DNA from: Vicia villosa
Taxonomy: Eukaryota > Streptophyta > Magnoliopsida > Fabales > Fabaceae
Length of the DNA stretch: 64,000 nucleotides
Assembly (NCBI RefSeq): GCF_029867415.1
Contig: NC_081185.1
Coordinates: 110,292,913-110,356,912, forward strand
Direction: 5' to 3'
The notes beneath the pieces are model-generated. The model had not been told where the DNA came from. It saw nothing but the letters and a program-made list of their open reading frames with translations, and searched no databases. Position numbers and translations under genes: made by a program. Below, in pieces: positions 47,241-57,691 of this stretch (positions are counted from its first letter, which is position 1; each line of letters opens with the position of its first letter).

Positions 47241-47617
47241 GCCCAGATCAACCGGCGTATCTCCTTCGATTCCCAGATCGATTTAAGACATCTATCTCGA
47301 TGCAAGTTCGGAGACATTTGCTACGTCTGATACTCAGATCAGTCGAGATGTTCCTTCTCTTGATGCCCAGATCATTTGAAGTGTTTCCCCTGCCTGTGGG
47401 TGCCCGTTCCTTCTTATCACAAGTTGGAGCATATTTATCGTCCAGGTCAATTGAAGTTTTTTCTCCCTGCTTGCGGGGTGGTACATTCCTTCTTATTACG
47501 AGACGGAATCTTCTATTGATCAAGAGTGCAAATTTTCGAGTTCATTCTGATATTCAATCTCCTTCCACCTCAACGGTTCGAAACTTTTGTTTCTCACTCG
47601 TCAGGTTCAAGAAGTTT

Positions 47618-47630
47618 GAATAGGGGCAGC
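47618..47630 (+). other. Ogre polypurine tract
   Basis: GAATAGGGGCAGC directly before TGTTGCACC of LTR2. Confidence 0.8.
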
Positions 47631-50600
47631 TGTTGCACCCCAAAATTTGCCCTCTTTATTGGAGCCATAAGTTAATAATGACGTTTATTTCGTCATTCTA
47701 AAATTGAAGAAAAATAATAAAGAGTTTTCATGGGTTTAAGAAGAAAGGCGTGAAAAATGGTTTAAACAGTGGAAATACAACTTTGATGTTCGGCTCGGAA
47801 GCCAATTCTTTGAGGAAGGTTGTCATATTTGCAAATTATTTGAGGTTTCGCAGTGAAAAATGGTGCTGAATATAGGGTTTCGAACCTCGGAAAATTCATA
47901 TCTCCCTATCCGCTCGGCGGATTCACTTGAAAATTTAACTGGAGCTCCGTACCATCATTACCAAGATTTCGTATGTTTGGACCGAAGGCCAATTATGCAC
48001 GGGAAATTCCCAGAATTTTAAGGATCGTTGCATTGTTTCGGTAAAAAGTGTGTTTTCGAGTATGTCGCGCCTAGTTTGAAAATTCATAACTTCTTTGATT
48101 TTTATCGTATGAAGTCCACTCCGGCGGCATTTTCTTGGAAATTTCGTTAGTTTCGATTCTTCGTCACACATGCCTGTTCAGATTCTGAGCCGAAGATAGG
48201 GTTTTATCGAGTTCTTTGAGCGGTACTCACAAAATTCTGCACAGTCGCACCAGATGAGTCGGCGTTTCTCGCCATTCAAACGCGCGTATTTTCTTCATCG
48301 CTTATCGGATTGAGGTGATTCTCGCGGCAATGAGTCACGAATTTGGTCATCTTCACAGTGGCATTGGTTTCGTTCCGGAATTCAAAGCCGAACCGAGTTT
48401 CCTTAAAAACGAGCCAAAATAAGACGCACCGAGGGCAATTTGGACATTTCGCGTTGACAATATATAAACATTTTGCTCTTCACAAATCAGGGAGAGGACT
48501 CTCATAATTTCAATTTACCAAAAAGATCACAAACACTTTCTCTCAATTCTCTCTCAATTCTCTTGAATCAAAACTACAAATCACATAAAACTTTCATCAA
48601 TATTCATCAATTTTGGATCAAGATCATGAAGATGGATTGAAGAAATCAAGATCCGAAATTCGAATTCTTCTCCTCTCATCACTACATAGCGCGCGCCCTC
48701 CCTCTCTCTCACTCCGGATTTCGTTTTCGAGTTCGTGTCGTGTTCGCGTTCGTATCGTGTTCGTGTTCGCGCTTCGGTTTGGATCTTCATCCGGTATGCC
48801 TTCGAATCTTGAATTAAGTGCTTAATTGTTGATTATTATGTGAATTCAAATCTAGATCTACTTCTTATTCTTGATTTATGGATGATTGATGATGATCGAT
48901 CGGTGAATTTGTTCATTTTTTTGCTCGAATCGATAATGTTCATGAGAATTATGGTTAGATTTGATGTTTATTGCTTATGATTGATATCCGTTGATGATGA
49001 ATTGTGATGTTAGTGTTTGAATCCGTGATTCGTTGATGATTTTGTGTGTATAATTGTCGATGTTCATGCGTGTTGTTTGCGATGTACTCAACGTGTTCGT
49101 ATAAATGCATGTACTACACTTTTTGCTTGATAATTGCTCTGCTTGACGTGTCGCGCTTTGCATGATTATGCTCGTTCGACTTGTATGACACGCGTTTAAT
49201 CCATGATTCGATGCTTGTTTGTTTTGATTGCGAGTCGGTACGGTTTTGGATTGATCGCGAATGGCTACGAGGCTTAAAAAATGCATAAAATTCTGTTTTA
49301 CTACGCCAGGAACCGGTTCGTCCCAGCCAGGAACCGGTTCCCAATCAATCCAAAATGCTGATTCTCTGGCTTTTTGTACCAGGAACCGGGTTGTCCCTAG
49401 GTGGGAACCGGTTCCTGCGTTGTTTTTCCCCTGTGCTTTTGTGTCAGGAACCGGTTCGTCCCAGCCAGGAACCGGTTCCCAGCTGTTTGAAATGTTGTTG
49501 GTTCTGTGTTTTTGTACCAGGAACCGGGTTGTCCCTAGGTGGGAACCGGTTCCCAGTTTTCTGTCTCTGGTTTTTAGTACTAGGAACCGGATTGTCCTAT
49601 GCAGGAACCGGTTCCTGTGTTCAAATTTTGTGTTTTCTTTTATAACTTCAATCTTGCATAACTTTTTACTCGTAGCTCCGATTTGCACGTTCTTTATATC
49701 GACGGAAAGCTTATGAGACGTACTATCTAGCTAGATACTTGGTTTTCATGAATTTGTAGATCCTTCATGTTTGATTTCTCTTTGATGTTTCATTGTCCAT
49801 TTCATGTTTATGCTACTTGCCCGTTTCTTTTGGTTTATAGCAATAACGCAATTCCGATTGCGATGTTTGTTATCTCTAACTTGTGTGCTAGTGTGCAAGG
49901 CCTTTGGATAGTCACCGATCGACGATTATTACCCGAGTGTTCCGCTTCATTTGCGGACACAATCCTATCCATCTGTATCGTGTTCTCATCCGGGAGACAC
50001 GATCCTTTTACTTTATACTTGCTTGTTTGGTTTGCTTGTTCCTCTTGCAGGTGTATTGTGATTGTGCTCGACGTGCGTGTCGATCTTTGTGTGCTTTCAT
50101 GGCTAATCGGTGTGCTGACCATTTGCTTTTGCTTTGCTAGCTCGCTCGCGGGATTCTTAGTTTCTTCGCTTTGCTTCGCTTTAGTTTACGGATCATCATC
50201 CGTTTGGTATTGATCCCGTTTCATTTTACTTTTCTCGCACTTTATCGCCTTCTCGCATCATCCTTTAACATGAGAAGTAGGACCTAGACATGCATCTGGC
50301 CAAGTCCTCGAAAGAGGCTCTGTTTTTGTTGGTGTGTTTATATTTGTGCTTTGCGGCAGGGAGTCACGGTGTAATAAGTCCTATATGGCACTCCGTTAAG
50401 TCCTCATGGAAGGCACGCGGGAAGGGTTAGCAATCAACCACCGCCTAGTCTCATCGAGTCTATTCAGTATGCGCACGCTACGTGTGGCTCGCTTCTGAAC
50501 CTGCACAAGATCTTGTTATCGAGTATGTCAGGAAAAGGGTTCATGTAGCCGGACCCCCGCCTTTCCTATAGCTCGCGTCGCTCGACGTTGATGCTCGGTG

Positions 50601-51418
50601 TACGCACGCACCATTTTCCTTTACGATCCGTGACGGCTTGGTTGCTGAGAGGGAATCGCTCCTCTTGTCTATGACCCGATCATTTTCGCGAGGTCTAATG
50701 CTTGGTTGACTTGGGTTGAGCTGCTCCCCTTGGCTATGGCGGGACCGCTTTTCTACCACTCGGTCAGTACCGTTGGTTTGTTTGCTTTACGAGCGGACGC
50801 TCGTTTGTGTGATATCATTGTTTGCTTCCCCTTTTCCTCATAGGTTGCTAGTTTAGCTTAGTCTTGTACCCATTGTATGATAACATTAGGTAGCAAGCTT
50901 TCCCCCTTAGCTTAGGTTTTCCTCATGCATGCTTTAAAACACAAACCACACTCTTTGATTTTCTTTTCTTAAGAACTTGTTATTTCCGCTCCATTCCCAG
51001 CATAAGCCTCCAAAGGTCGAGCAGCGGAGTGTGAATGTAACTCGTTCACCTAAAAAACACAAAACAAACAGAAACTAGTTAGCCGAGCTACGATAGCTCT
51101 GATTCTGCAAAACAGATACGTAGGCAGCGGGGTAGGGCCCGTGCGAGCACAATCCTTTCTTTTCCCTACATTCTGCATTCATTTTAGTCCAGATTAGCAT
51201 AGATTTGTTACACACCCATAGATTTAGACACAGGCGTGGATACCATTGAGTACGATGGGCGCGAGGGGTGCTAATACCTTCCCCTCGCTTAACCGACTCC
51301 CTTACCCTTTTTTCTCTGGTCGTGAGACCGTTGTTTTGTTTTGTGGTTTGCTGGCATTCCCTTCCTTTTCGGGATAAATATGTTAGTGGCGACTCTGTTA
51401 ATTTTCGCGGTAGCGACA
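47631..51418 (+). repeat. Ogre LTR2 (3788 bp)
   Basis: TGTTGCACCCC to GCGACA. Relative to LTR1 it lacks 79 bp near 47777 and has an additional 56 bp (50467-50522). The TATA motif is at 48461-48467 and the motif array at 49308-49617. The interval 48386-50434 matches LTR1 without a mismatch by my reading, while the flanks differ by about 1.5%. Confidence 0.9.
49308..49617. repeat. Paired GGAACCGGTTCC motif array, Ogre LTR2
   Basis: Identical to 36291-36600: five units, alternating centres, ~138-bp higher-order period. Confidence 0.9.
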
Positions 51419-51420
51419 GC

Positions 51421-51738
51421 TGGCGACTCTGTTGGGGACGTCTCGACCTATTGCGGGTCCGGACTCAACGAGTCGATCCTAGCGCTTGTGTGTTTATCTT
51501 TGGGTGTTTTTACTGCTTTGCATATTTACCTGTTTGCATTGCATTCTATGTGCGCTTTTACTTTTCTGCATCATATTCTGGACTGTCTGGATCTCTGTCT
51601 GTTGGGTGAGGGTTTCAAGAGGTAAAAGGCCCAATACCCAGGCTATGAGTGATACCATAGGAACTAGGAATAGAGTGGCCGTGACGGACAGAAGGCGTAT
51701 GCCTGATTGATCTGATCACGTATCCACGGGCAGAGCTT
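51421..51738 (+). other. Second PBS and truncated internal start
   Basis: TGGCGACTCTGTTGGGGA (51421-51438) and following sequence match 38346-38663 with a few substitutions, ending in CACGGGCAGAGCTT. Beyond 51738 the sequence is MULE transposase coding. LTR2 is thus followed by a new internal region, not by host DNA. Confidence 0.85.
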
Positions 51739-53727
51739 TGGCGTAGACTTCACTTTCTTCGGAGCACCCTTTGTCTTAACGGGTTGAGACGGCGGTTTCA
51801 CGTCGGCTATTTAGGGAAATCCAATCCTCCGCAATTGTTCTTTGATGTATAATTTTGTGTTGTCATCGGTCTTCGAAAACCTCTCTTGTATCGCCTCCAA
51901 TTCAGAAATAATAAAGATATTCGAATCTTCTTCGACACAACCATCATCATCAAAAGTAAGTCTCTTCCAATGAGGAGTGATTTCATTCATTATTATTGGC
52001 TCACCTAATATCACTTTTTTAGCAATAGCACAAGCACACGGGAGACCATACGTGATAGTAATAGTGCAACCACATTTTGTGCTATCGCTACCAATTGTTT
52101 CACCTTGTTTCGCCTCTTGAAAGATATAATTCAATCCGGCCCGAGATACATTGTCGTTCAATTGAGAGTAAAGGATGTTGTTTTTAAATCGATGCTCCAA
52201 AACCGTAATGCTCTTACCGAACGAGGTTTGTATTTCATTGTGTTGGTTCGAAATCGTGTGACTTATGGTGTCCCATGCTTTACATAAATCACCATTGCTA
52301 TCACACAACCTGTTTTTAAAGTAGCATGTGCCGACTCAACTCTATTGGTGGTTGTATTCCCAAGGTGTCGGACCTTATCAGTCCACGCACAAACAAACTT
52401 CTCCTTCACTTTGTCAAGAATAGTGCTTTCAATGTATTTCAATAAATCGGGATATTTTTCACATATTTTCCGAAATTGTAATACGGCATCGGCATACAAT
52501 TCTTTCGTCAACAAACTTGCAATACGAGCCCATGCATCTATTATTTGGTCTACAATCACTATGAGCTTCACCGCTTTCCCACCTTCGGTCACTACTTGTT
52601 TCGTCCCCACAATGGGTTTAACCTTACTTCTCACATTACATGATATGTGATATCGACAAAGTAATGCATCGGAAGAAGGAAATACCCTTGCAACCGCATT
52701 CATCAAAGAGGGGTCGCGGTCCGTAACAATCGCCTTAGGCATCTCGACTTGTTTTTTCAAAAGTGAGCGACACACCTCCAAGGCCCACCTAAAATTATCC
52801 TTTTTTTCACACTCCAAAAAAGCAAAACCAACGACAAATGTCTTCTCGATGGATGTAACATCGACCATCTCGAATAATGGGAGTCGATACTTGTTGGTCT
52901 TGTAGGTAGAATCGAGAAGGAGCACTGTCGAGAAAGTGTTGAACAACTTTATGGAATCCGGATGAGTCCAAAAAAATTTCAGACCGTAACCTCGTCATCG
53001 CAATTTTTATATTGCACCACGTATTTGTTATCATCCAACATTTTCAACAAATGTTGCATCTCGCTCCTATCTCCCCTACTCGCCTTTTTATTGCGGTACC
53101 GTTGATTATACATTTGCCTTATATTTGATATGTTATTGGGTTCCTTCCTTTTCAATGCGGCAAATATATTTTTTGGTTGGACAAAATTCAAGGACATGCT
53201 TTAATAGATGCCTTCTCAACCGGATTGAGCCAATATGCAATAGGATGGCCTCATAATTTTGCGCAAAAATCATGGTTATGCAAATCACAAACAACATAGC
53301 ATCTCTACTTCATGCTAGCCAACATGTAACAACTGATCTTAAATGGACACTCGTATTTTCTAGTACACGTGTCGTCTCTTTTAAAATTCTTTAGAGGAGG
53401 ATGGTATTTCCCGCTTCTTTCGTACAATATTGTTGCAAACACGTTTCTTCTTGTCGTACCATTATCTGATCTTCCTATCACCACACCAAAACCAAGGTTA
53501 GTTGCGTTCCTACGAATCCATGTTAGCCTGCTTTCACAGTCATCAAAGCCTTGCTTGCCACGAAAGTCACCTCTGACATCTACCACATTTGCGACTACCC
53601 CATCGATACTTGTACAAACATCGACTAAAGTAGCAAATTCTCTTGAAATATTATCGGGGTGCACCATACCTATTTGTAAACAATTGCCAAAATAACACAG
53701 AATTACATAACTGTTGGAAAAAAACAA
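51739..53727 (-). pseudogene. MULE transposase (FAR1-like N-terminus, DDE, SWIM), broken and truncated
   Basis: In minus-strand order: 53727-53305 has the N-terminal zinc-binding region (SRLTWIRRNATNLGFGVV, ending CPFKISCYML). 53197-52979 has the linker (MQHLLKMLDDNKYVV). 52946-52263 has the core with D12 (LLLDSTYKTN), D76 (VTDRDPS) and E204 (NRVESAH). 52308-51811 has a SWIM-type zinc motif (C79, C81, C91, C93). After a stop at 51811 the frame continues (VKPPSQPVKTKG...) to the Ogre junction. At least three stops and one frameshift. MULE transposases bind the ends and cut and paste the element. The N-terminal start is uncertain; an acceptor-like AAATAG precedes MVHPDN near 53668. Confidence 0.85.
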
Positions 53728-53740
53728 CTTAGTGATTGTT

Positions 53741-54196
53741 TCGTAGATGCACCTACAAAAGTGTTCATCTTGACATGTTCCGTAAATGCATCTACGGAAG
53801 CAGCGTAACTCTTTTTCAGAAAAATTAGATGCATAATATGAACAATGTAGTGGTTGAAAATGGATATTTACCTGAAATTCAAACTCCTCTTTCTCCTTTG
53901 ATTTGTTGCACCAAAAAGTTTGAGTGCTGGAGTGAAATAGGGTATCGAAGATGTAGGGTTTTTAGGGTGTGGAGTATGAAAAGTTTGAAGAAATGAAACA
54001 ATGAGGGGAGTGATCATTCTAGTTCAAACTATACCAGACACTTTCGTAGATGCATCTACGAAAGTTTCCCTCAACTGATTTTTATGTGTATTTTTTCCCA
54101 TATACACTAGTTTATTACGCTTACGTAGATGCATCTACGGAAGGAATCAATTTTTTTCAAAATATGGGGTGCTTCTGGATGTGCATCTACAGAAGC
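53741..54196. promoter_or_regulatory. Right subterminal palindrome set of MULE (five sites)
   Basis: Sites at 53741 (TCGTAGATGCACCTAC), 53780 (CCGTAAATGCATCTACGG), 54044 (TCGTAGATGCATCTACGA), 54122 (TACGTAGATGCATCTACGG) and 54174 (CTGGATGTGCATCTACAG). These mirror the five sites at the left end. Confidence 0.7.
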
Positions 54197-54257
54197 TGGA
54201 GGCAAAATTGGAATTTTGTGTGGTGTGTAAGATAACCATGGGGTGGGTTGAGAAACC
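54177..54257 (-). repeat. MULE right terminal inverted repeat
   Basis: Inverted match of 30966-31050. The outer end reads GGTTTCTCAACCCACCCC on the minus strand. It is 3 bp shorter at the tip than the left end. Confidence 0.75.
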
Positions 54258-54266
54258 TTGAATCAA
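54258..54266. repeat. Right 9-bp target duplication of MULE
   Basis: TTGAATCAA, identical to 30957-30965. The sequence beyond it (CTTTGTTAATATAATTATAT...) matches the repeat copies at 58790 and 58963, where TTGAATCAA is uninterrupted. Confidence 0.8.
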
Positions 54267-54652
54267 ACTTTGTTAATATAATTATATAAGTTACTAACCT
54301 AATTATAATATATTATAAAATATAAGTATAAGTATATAATTTATGAAACTAAGAGAAAATGAAGAAGAAAGTAAAATGATATCACTTAAAGAAAATTGGT
54401 GTATATTTACCTGAATTAAATGATGTATTTATACTATTAAAAAATACAAAGTATTAATGTAATATTGACATTACTATTTTAACTTTGACATATTACACAT
54501 CTATAATAATTGTCGTTATTATTTTAAATTTGACACTAAGATAGAAATTTCTAAATAATAATAAATATTTTTATTTTTTTTATAATACTCTCCTTTTGAA
54601 ATATCTATCAAGTTACTCCACCAAATTCTTGTCGAGGAGAATCATATGAAAA

Positions 54653-54970
54653 TAGGGGTGGCAAAACGAGCAGAGCCCGTTGGACATGCCCGTTTTCCCT
54701 GCACTTTTGTGCGGGGCAAGGTTTTTTGGCACTCACCCTCTAGTGTAATTATCCCGTCTTGTTTTTTATGCGGGCTTTTGCGAGCACATTCATTAACATA
54801 AATTTTACATTTTGAGGCTTAACAAGTGTAGTGTCCGCGAGCTTACCCAGTCCGCCCTCATTTTTTTGCGGGCTAAGGTTTTAGGCCCGCACTCTCAACT
54901 ATGACCGCCCCACCCCCGCCCGTTTATTTGCGGGATTTTGCAGGGAGGGCATGCCTGTTTGTCACCCCTC
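54653..54970. mobile_element. hAT-like MITE, 318 bp
   Basis: Termini TAGGGGTGGCAAA and TTTGTCACCCCTC are inverted. Flanks TATGAAAA (54645-54652) and TATGGAAA (54971-54978) give an 8-bp duplication with one mismatch, the length known for hAT elements. The interior is rich in GCGGG/CCCGC. A related sequence begins at about 63894. Confidence 0.75.
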
Positions 54971-55074
54971 TATGGAAACATATGTTACCTCGTTAAAAAC
55001 TATTAGGATTTTTTTTTGGTTGAAAACCTTAATAAATGGGAAAATAGTACAATATTATGCTCCGCTCAACAAAA

Positions 55075-55945
55075 CACATTTAGTTCTTCTACAAAGATCT
55101 CAAAGGTGACACATTCCAATATTTTGTACGCGCCTCTTGAAAACTAATGCAGCGAGTGCTTTTATGAAAGATCTGCCACATTATCACTCGAACAAATATA
55201 TTGAATATCAACCTCTTTGTTTCTTTCAAGTTCTTGTGTGAATAAAAAGAACTTTGGAGGGATATGCTTGGTTTTATCATTTTTATGTAACCTTCTTTCA
55301 TCTGAGTTACACATGCAGTATTGTCTTCATACGAAATTGTTGGATTATTATCAATTGGTAAGCGAGACACTCCTTGGATATGTCGAGTTACCGACCGTAA
55401 CCATATACACTATTTGCTTGCTTCATGAAGGGAAAATACTTCAATATGATTTGAAGATATTGTTACAAGTGTTTTCTCTTGAGATCTCCATGATATTGTA
55501 GTGTTAGCATATGTAAATATACATCCATTATGCCATTTAGAATTATGTGGATCTGAAAAATATCACACATCTGCATAACCAAGTAAAATTGGTTTTGTAT
55601 TGTTAGAATAAAATAAACCAAGGTCAGATGTACCTCGAAGATATCAAAATACATGCTTTATTCATTTCCAATGTCCTTTCGTAGGACATGAACTGAATCT
55701 TGCTAGTAAATTCACTGCAAAAACTATATTAGGTCTTGTACAGTTAGCAATGTACATGAGTGCCCCAATAGTACTGATGTATGTTACTTCAGAATCAAGA
55801 TCTTCTTCATTATCTTTCTTAGGTCTATATGGATCATTTTCAACATTAAGTGTTCTACCCATCATTTAAGCACTCAAAGGATTTGCTTTGTCCATGTTAG
55901 ATCTTTTCAATATCCTTTGTGTATAATTTGATTGATGTACCGATA
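55075..55945 (-). pseudogene. Ty1-copia fragment: RT end and RNase H
   Basis: The minus strand shows the RT C-terminal part (IGALMYIANCTRPNIVFAVN at 55865-55662, preceded by KRF/TMDKANPLS-like sequence to 55940), then the RNase H end (TISYEDNTACVTQMKEGYIK) to 55089. Stops and shifts throughout. The 5' side stops near 55945 where an Athila-like LTR begins, so it is probably truncated there. Confidence 0.8.
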
Positions 55946-55954
55946 TACCATTTT

Positions 55955-56895
55955 AGTATACTTATAACACTAAATTATACCACTTATTTGACTCGATTTA
56001 TGCATGTTTATCATCTATTTATTTTATATTTCCACCGTTATATTGGTATTTTATTCATGTTTAAGGAAATTTCCCTACTGGAAGTCGTTCACAAGAAAAC
56101 GAAGTAAAACTGACGAAAACAGGAGAAATGAGATACATTGCACTCATGGCGACCACCATGGAATTCTTCATTTTGTGACCCATGTTCCACTGGACAAAAT
56201 ACCAAGTCTTCACCACCTGGGACCCATGGCGTTCGCCATGGGGGTGTGGTAGTCGCCACAACCTTGTGATGACCAGACAGTGGGAAAACGAGCCTTCTTA
56301 GTCAAAAGGACGCCCCACTCTCCCCTAGATTCTTTCCATGCAGGTTGAAGTCATTTTTGTGTTTTTTAGGGTTTATGGAATCCTATAAATACCCCCTTCC
56401 TCCCTCTTTCAGATCATCCAAGCTTAATTACAAACTTAAGACAAATATTGCCGAATTTTGTAAACGATCAACTCTTCACACCATAGAGTTATTGTTTCCG
56501 TGATCGAATATGTAATCGAGTTTAGAGCATTTTATTTAAAGTCAATCCTGCTGTCAATTTACTTTCTGTATTCAAGTCCAGCAATTTTATTTCTTTGACC
56601 AAATTCAAGCCTCCGTTTGGAGCAAGCTTATTTAATGGCATTTCATTTATTTTATCATTTCTTTACTTTGATTGCATATTCTTCTTCTACCTTTCTTTAA
56701 TTGCATGTTAAAGTTATTTTATTATGTCTACTTCATTTTATCGCACGATCGAATCAATTGATTTTATTTATGTTTCAACCGTGTCAAACTAAATTTATAA
56801 GTGTTGGAATGTGAGGACCGTCGATTCGACGATACTCTACATGGTTGTTCTTTGAGAAATTCTAAGGGACTATTTTGGTTTTTAAATACAACTTT
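55955..56895 (+). repeat. Probable Athila-like LTR
   Basis: The start ATAACACTAAATTATACCAC resembles Athila LTR starts. TATAAATA (about 56383-56390, in CCTATAAATACCCC) is a strong TATA box followed by a CT-rich leader. Paired inverted motifs (CATGGCGACCACCATGG at 56144; CCATGGCGTTCGCCATGG at 56224, followed by GTGGTAGTCGCCAC) sit 150-240 bp upstream of it. The end and any PBS were not found. Confidence 0.45.
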
Positions 56896-57093
56896 TCTAA
56901 ATTTAACTTTTTCGATTATTGCAAAAGTATAACCATTTATAAGTCAGGTAAGATCGAAAGTCGTCTGATACAAAAGACAAAAGTTGCTTAGTAGCAATTA
57001 ATTGATAAATTTGGAGAAAGTGTATACCTTTGTGTTGGCATGAATATGGATAAAGTGTAGTACTTGGACCGGAAATTATTCGAGAGACTGCTG

Positions 57094-57351
57094 AGAGCAT
57101 CTCCAATGGTGTAACCCATTTTTGGGTTCTTTATGGGTCCCACTAGCCACATCATCTTAAAATAATTTTTATAATTTTTATTTTAATTGTATAATTCTAA
57201 AAAGTTATTATTGGGCCCACAACTTTACCTCATAAACTAATTTGATTGGGTACCACAATTTTTTCTTAGTTGCATTGCAATGCAATGGTACTATGATGTG
57301 GCATGTCTAGGTGGAGAACTCAAAAGAAAATACCACCATTGAAGATGCTCT
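57094..57351. mobile_element. MITE, 258 bp, AGAGCATCTCCAATGGTG termini
   Basis: The left end AGAGCATCTCCAATGG matches the inverted right end AGAGCATCTTCAATGG. The interior has GTGGC/GCCAC pairs. It is a plant MITE type common near genes. The target duplication is not clear. Confidence 0.7.
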
Positions 57352-57547
57352 GAGAATGTGAAATTGATTCGAGAGAAGATGAAAACTTCTCAAAGTAAAT
57401 AGAAGAGTTATCATGACAAGCGAATGAAGGATTTAAAATTTTGAGTTGATGCTTAACGTTAAATATGATTATATCTAGAATTCAAATGAACATAAGCAAT
57501 ATTCAATGCATAAACTAAAAAAAAAATCAATTATTCAATAACAACTA

Positions 57548-57691
57548 CTCCCTCCGTCCCAAATTATAAGAGAAAATCGCTTTTTAGATTCATTGAATAA
57601 TTAATGTATTTGGTCTATATATAGACCAGATACATTAATTATTCAATGAATCTAAAAAGTGATTTTCTCTTATAATTTGGGACGGAAGGAG
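57548..57691. mobile_element. Stowaway-like MITE, 144 bp
   Basis: CTCCCTCCGTCCCAAATTAT at one end and its inverse at the other, flanked by TA on both sides (57546-57547, 57692-57693). The whole element folds into one nearly perfect hairpin, with TATATATA at the tip. TA duplication and CTCCCTCCGT ends are the known Stowaway/Mariner MITE signature. Confidence 0.9.

Larger units (their letters stand above)
34535..51738 (+). mobile_element. Ogre (Ty3/Tat) retrotransposon array: LTR1-internal-LTR2-truncated internal
   Basis: LTRs start TGTTGCACCCCAAAATTTGC. The internal region has the PBS, a broken gag, protease, an intron-like segment, RT, two RNase H-type domains and integrase, then a long repetitive 3' part and PPT. 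A second PBS plus ~300 bp of internal sequence follows LTR2 and stops abruptly at 51738 against MULE coding sequence. The structure is therefore a tandem array whose right part was deleted. The left flank GCCATC gives no testable target duplication. Large size, second RNase H and intron are known Ogre traits. Confidence 0.9.
30966..54257 (-). mobile_element. Mutator-like element (MULE), 23.3 kb including nested insertions
   Basis: It is bounded by TTGAATCAA duplications and by ~85-bp imperfect inverted ends: left (G)TTTCTCAACCAACCCCAT, right TTTCTCAACCCACCCCAT, continuing through CTTC(T/C)GTAGATGCA. The minus strand reads right end, subterminal palindromes, transposase with DDE and SWIM motifs, OTU-like C-terminal part, a small second frame, left end. 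Without the solo LTR (32129-34481) and the Ogre array (34535-51738) about 3.7 kb of MULE remains, and an unknown amount was deleted at 51738. Stops and frameshifts show it is inactive. Confidence 0.85.
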
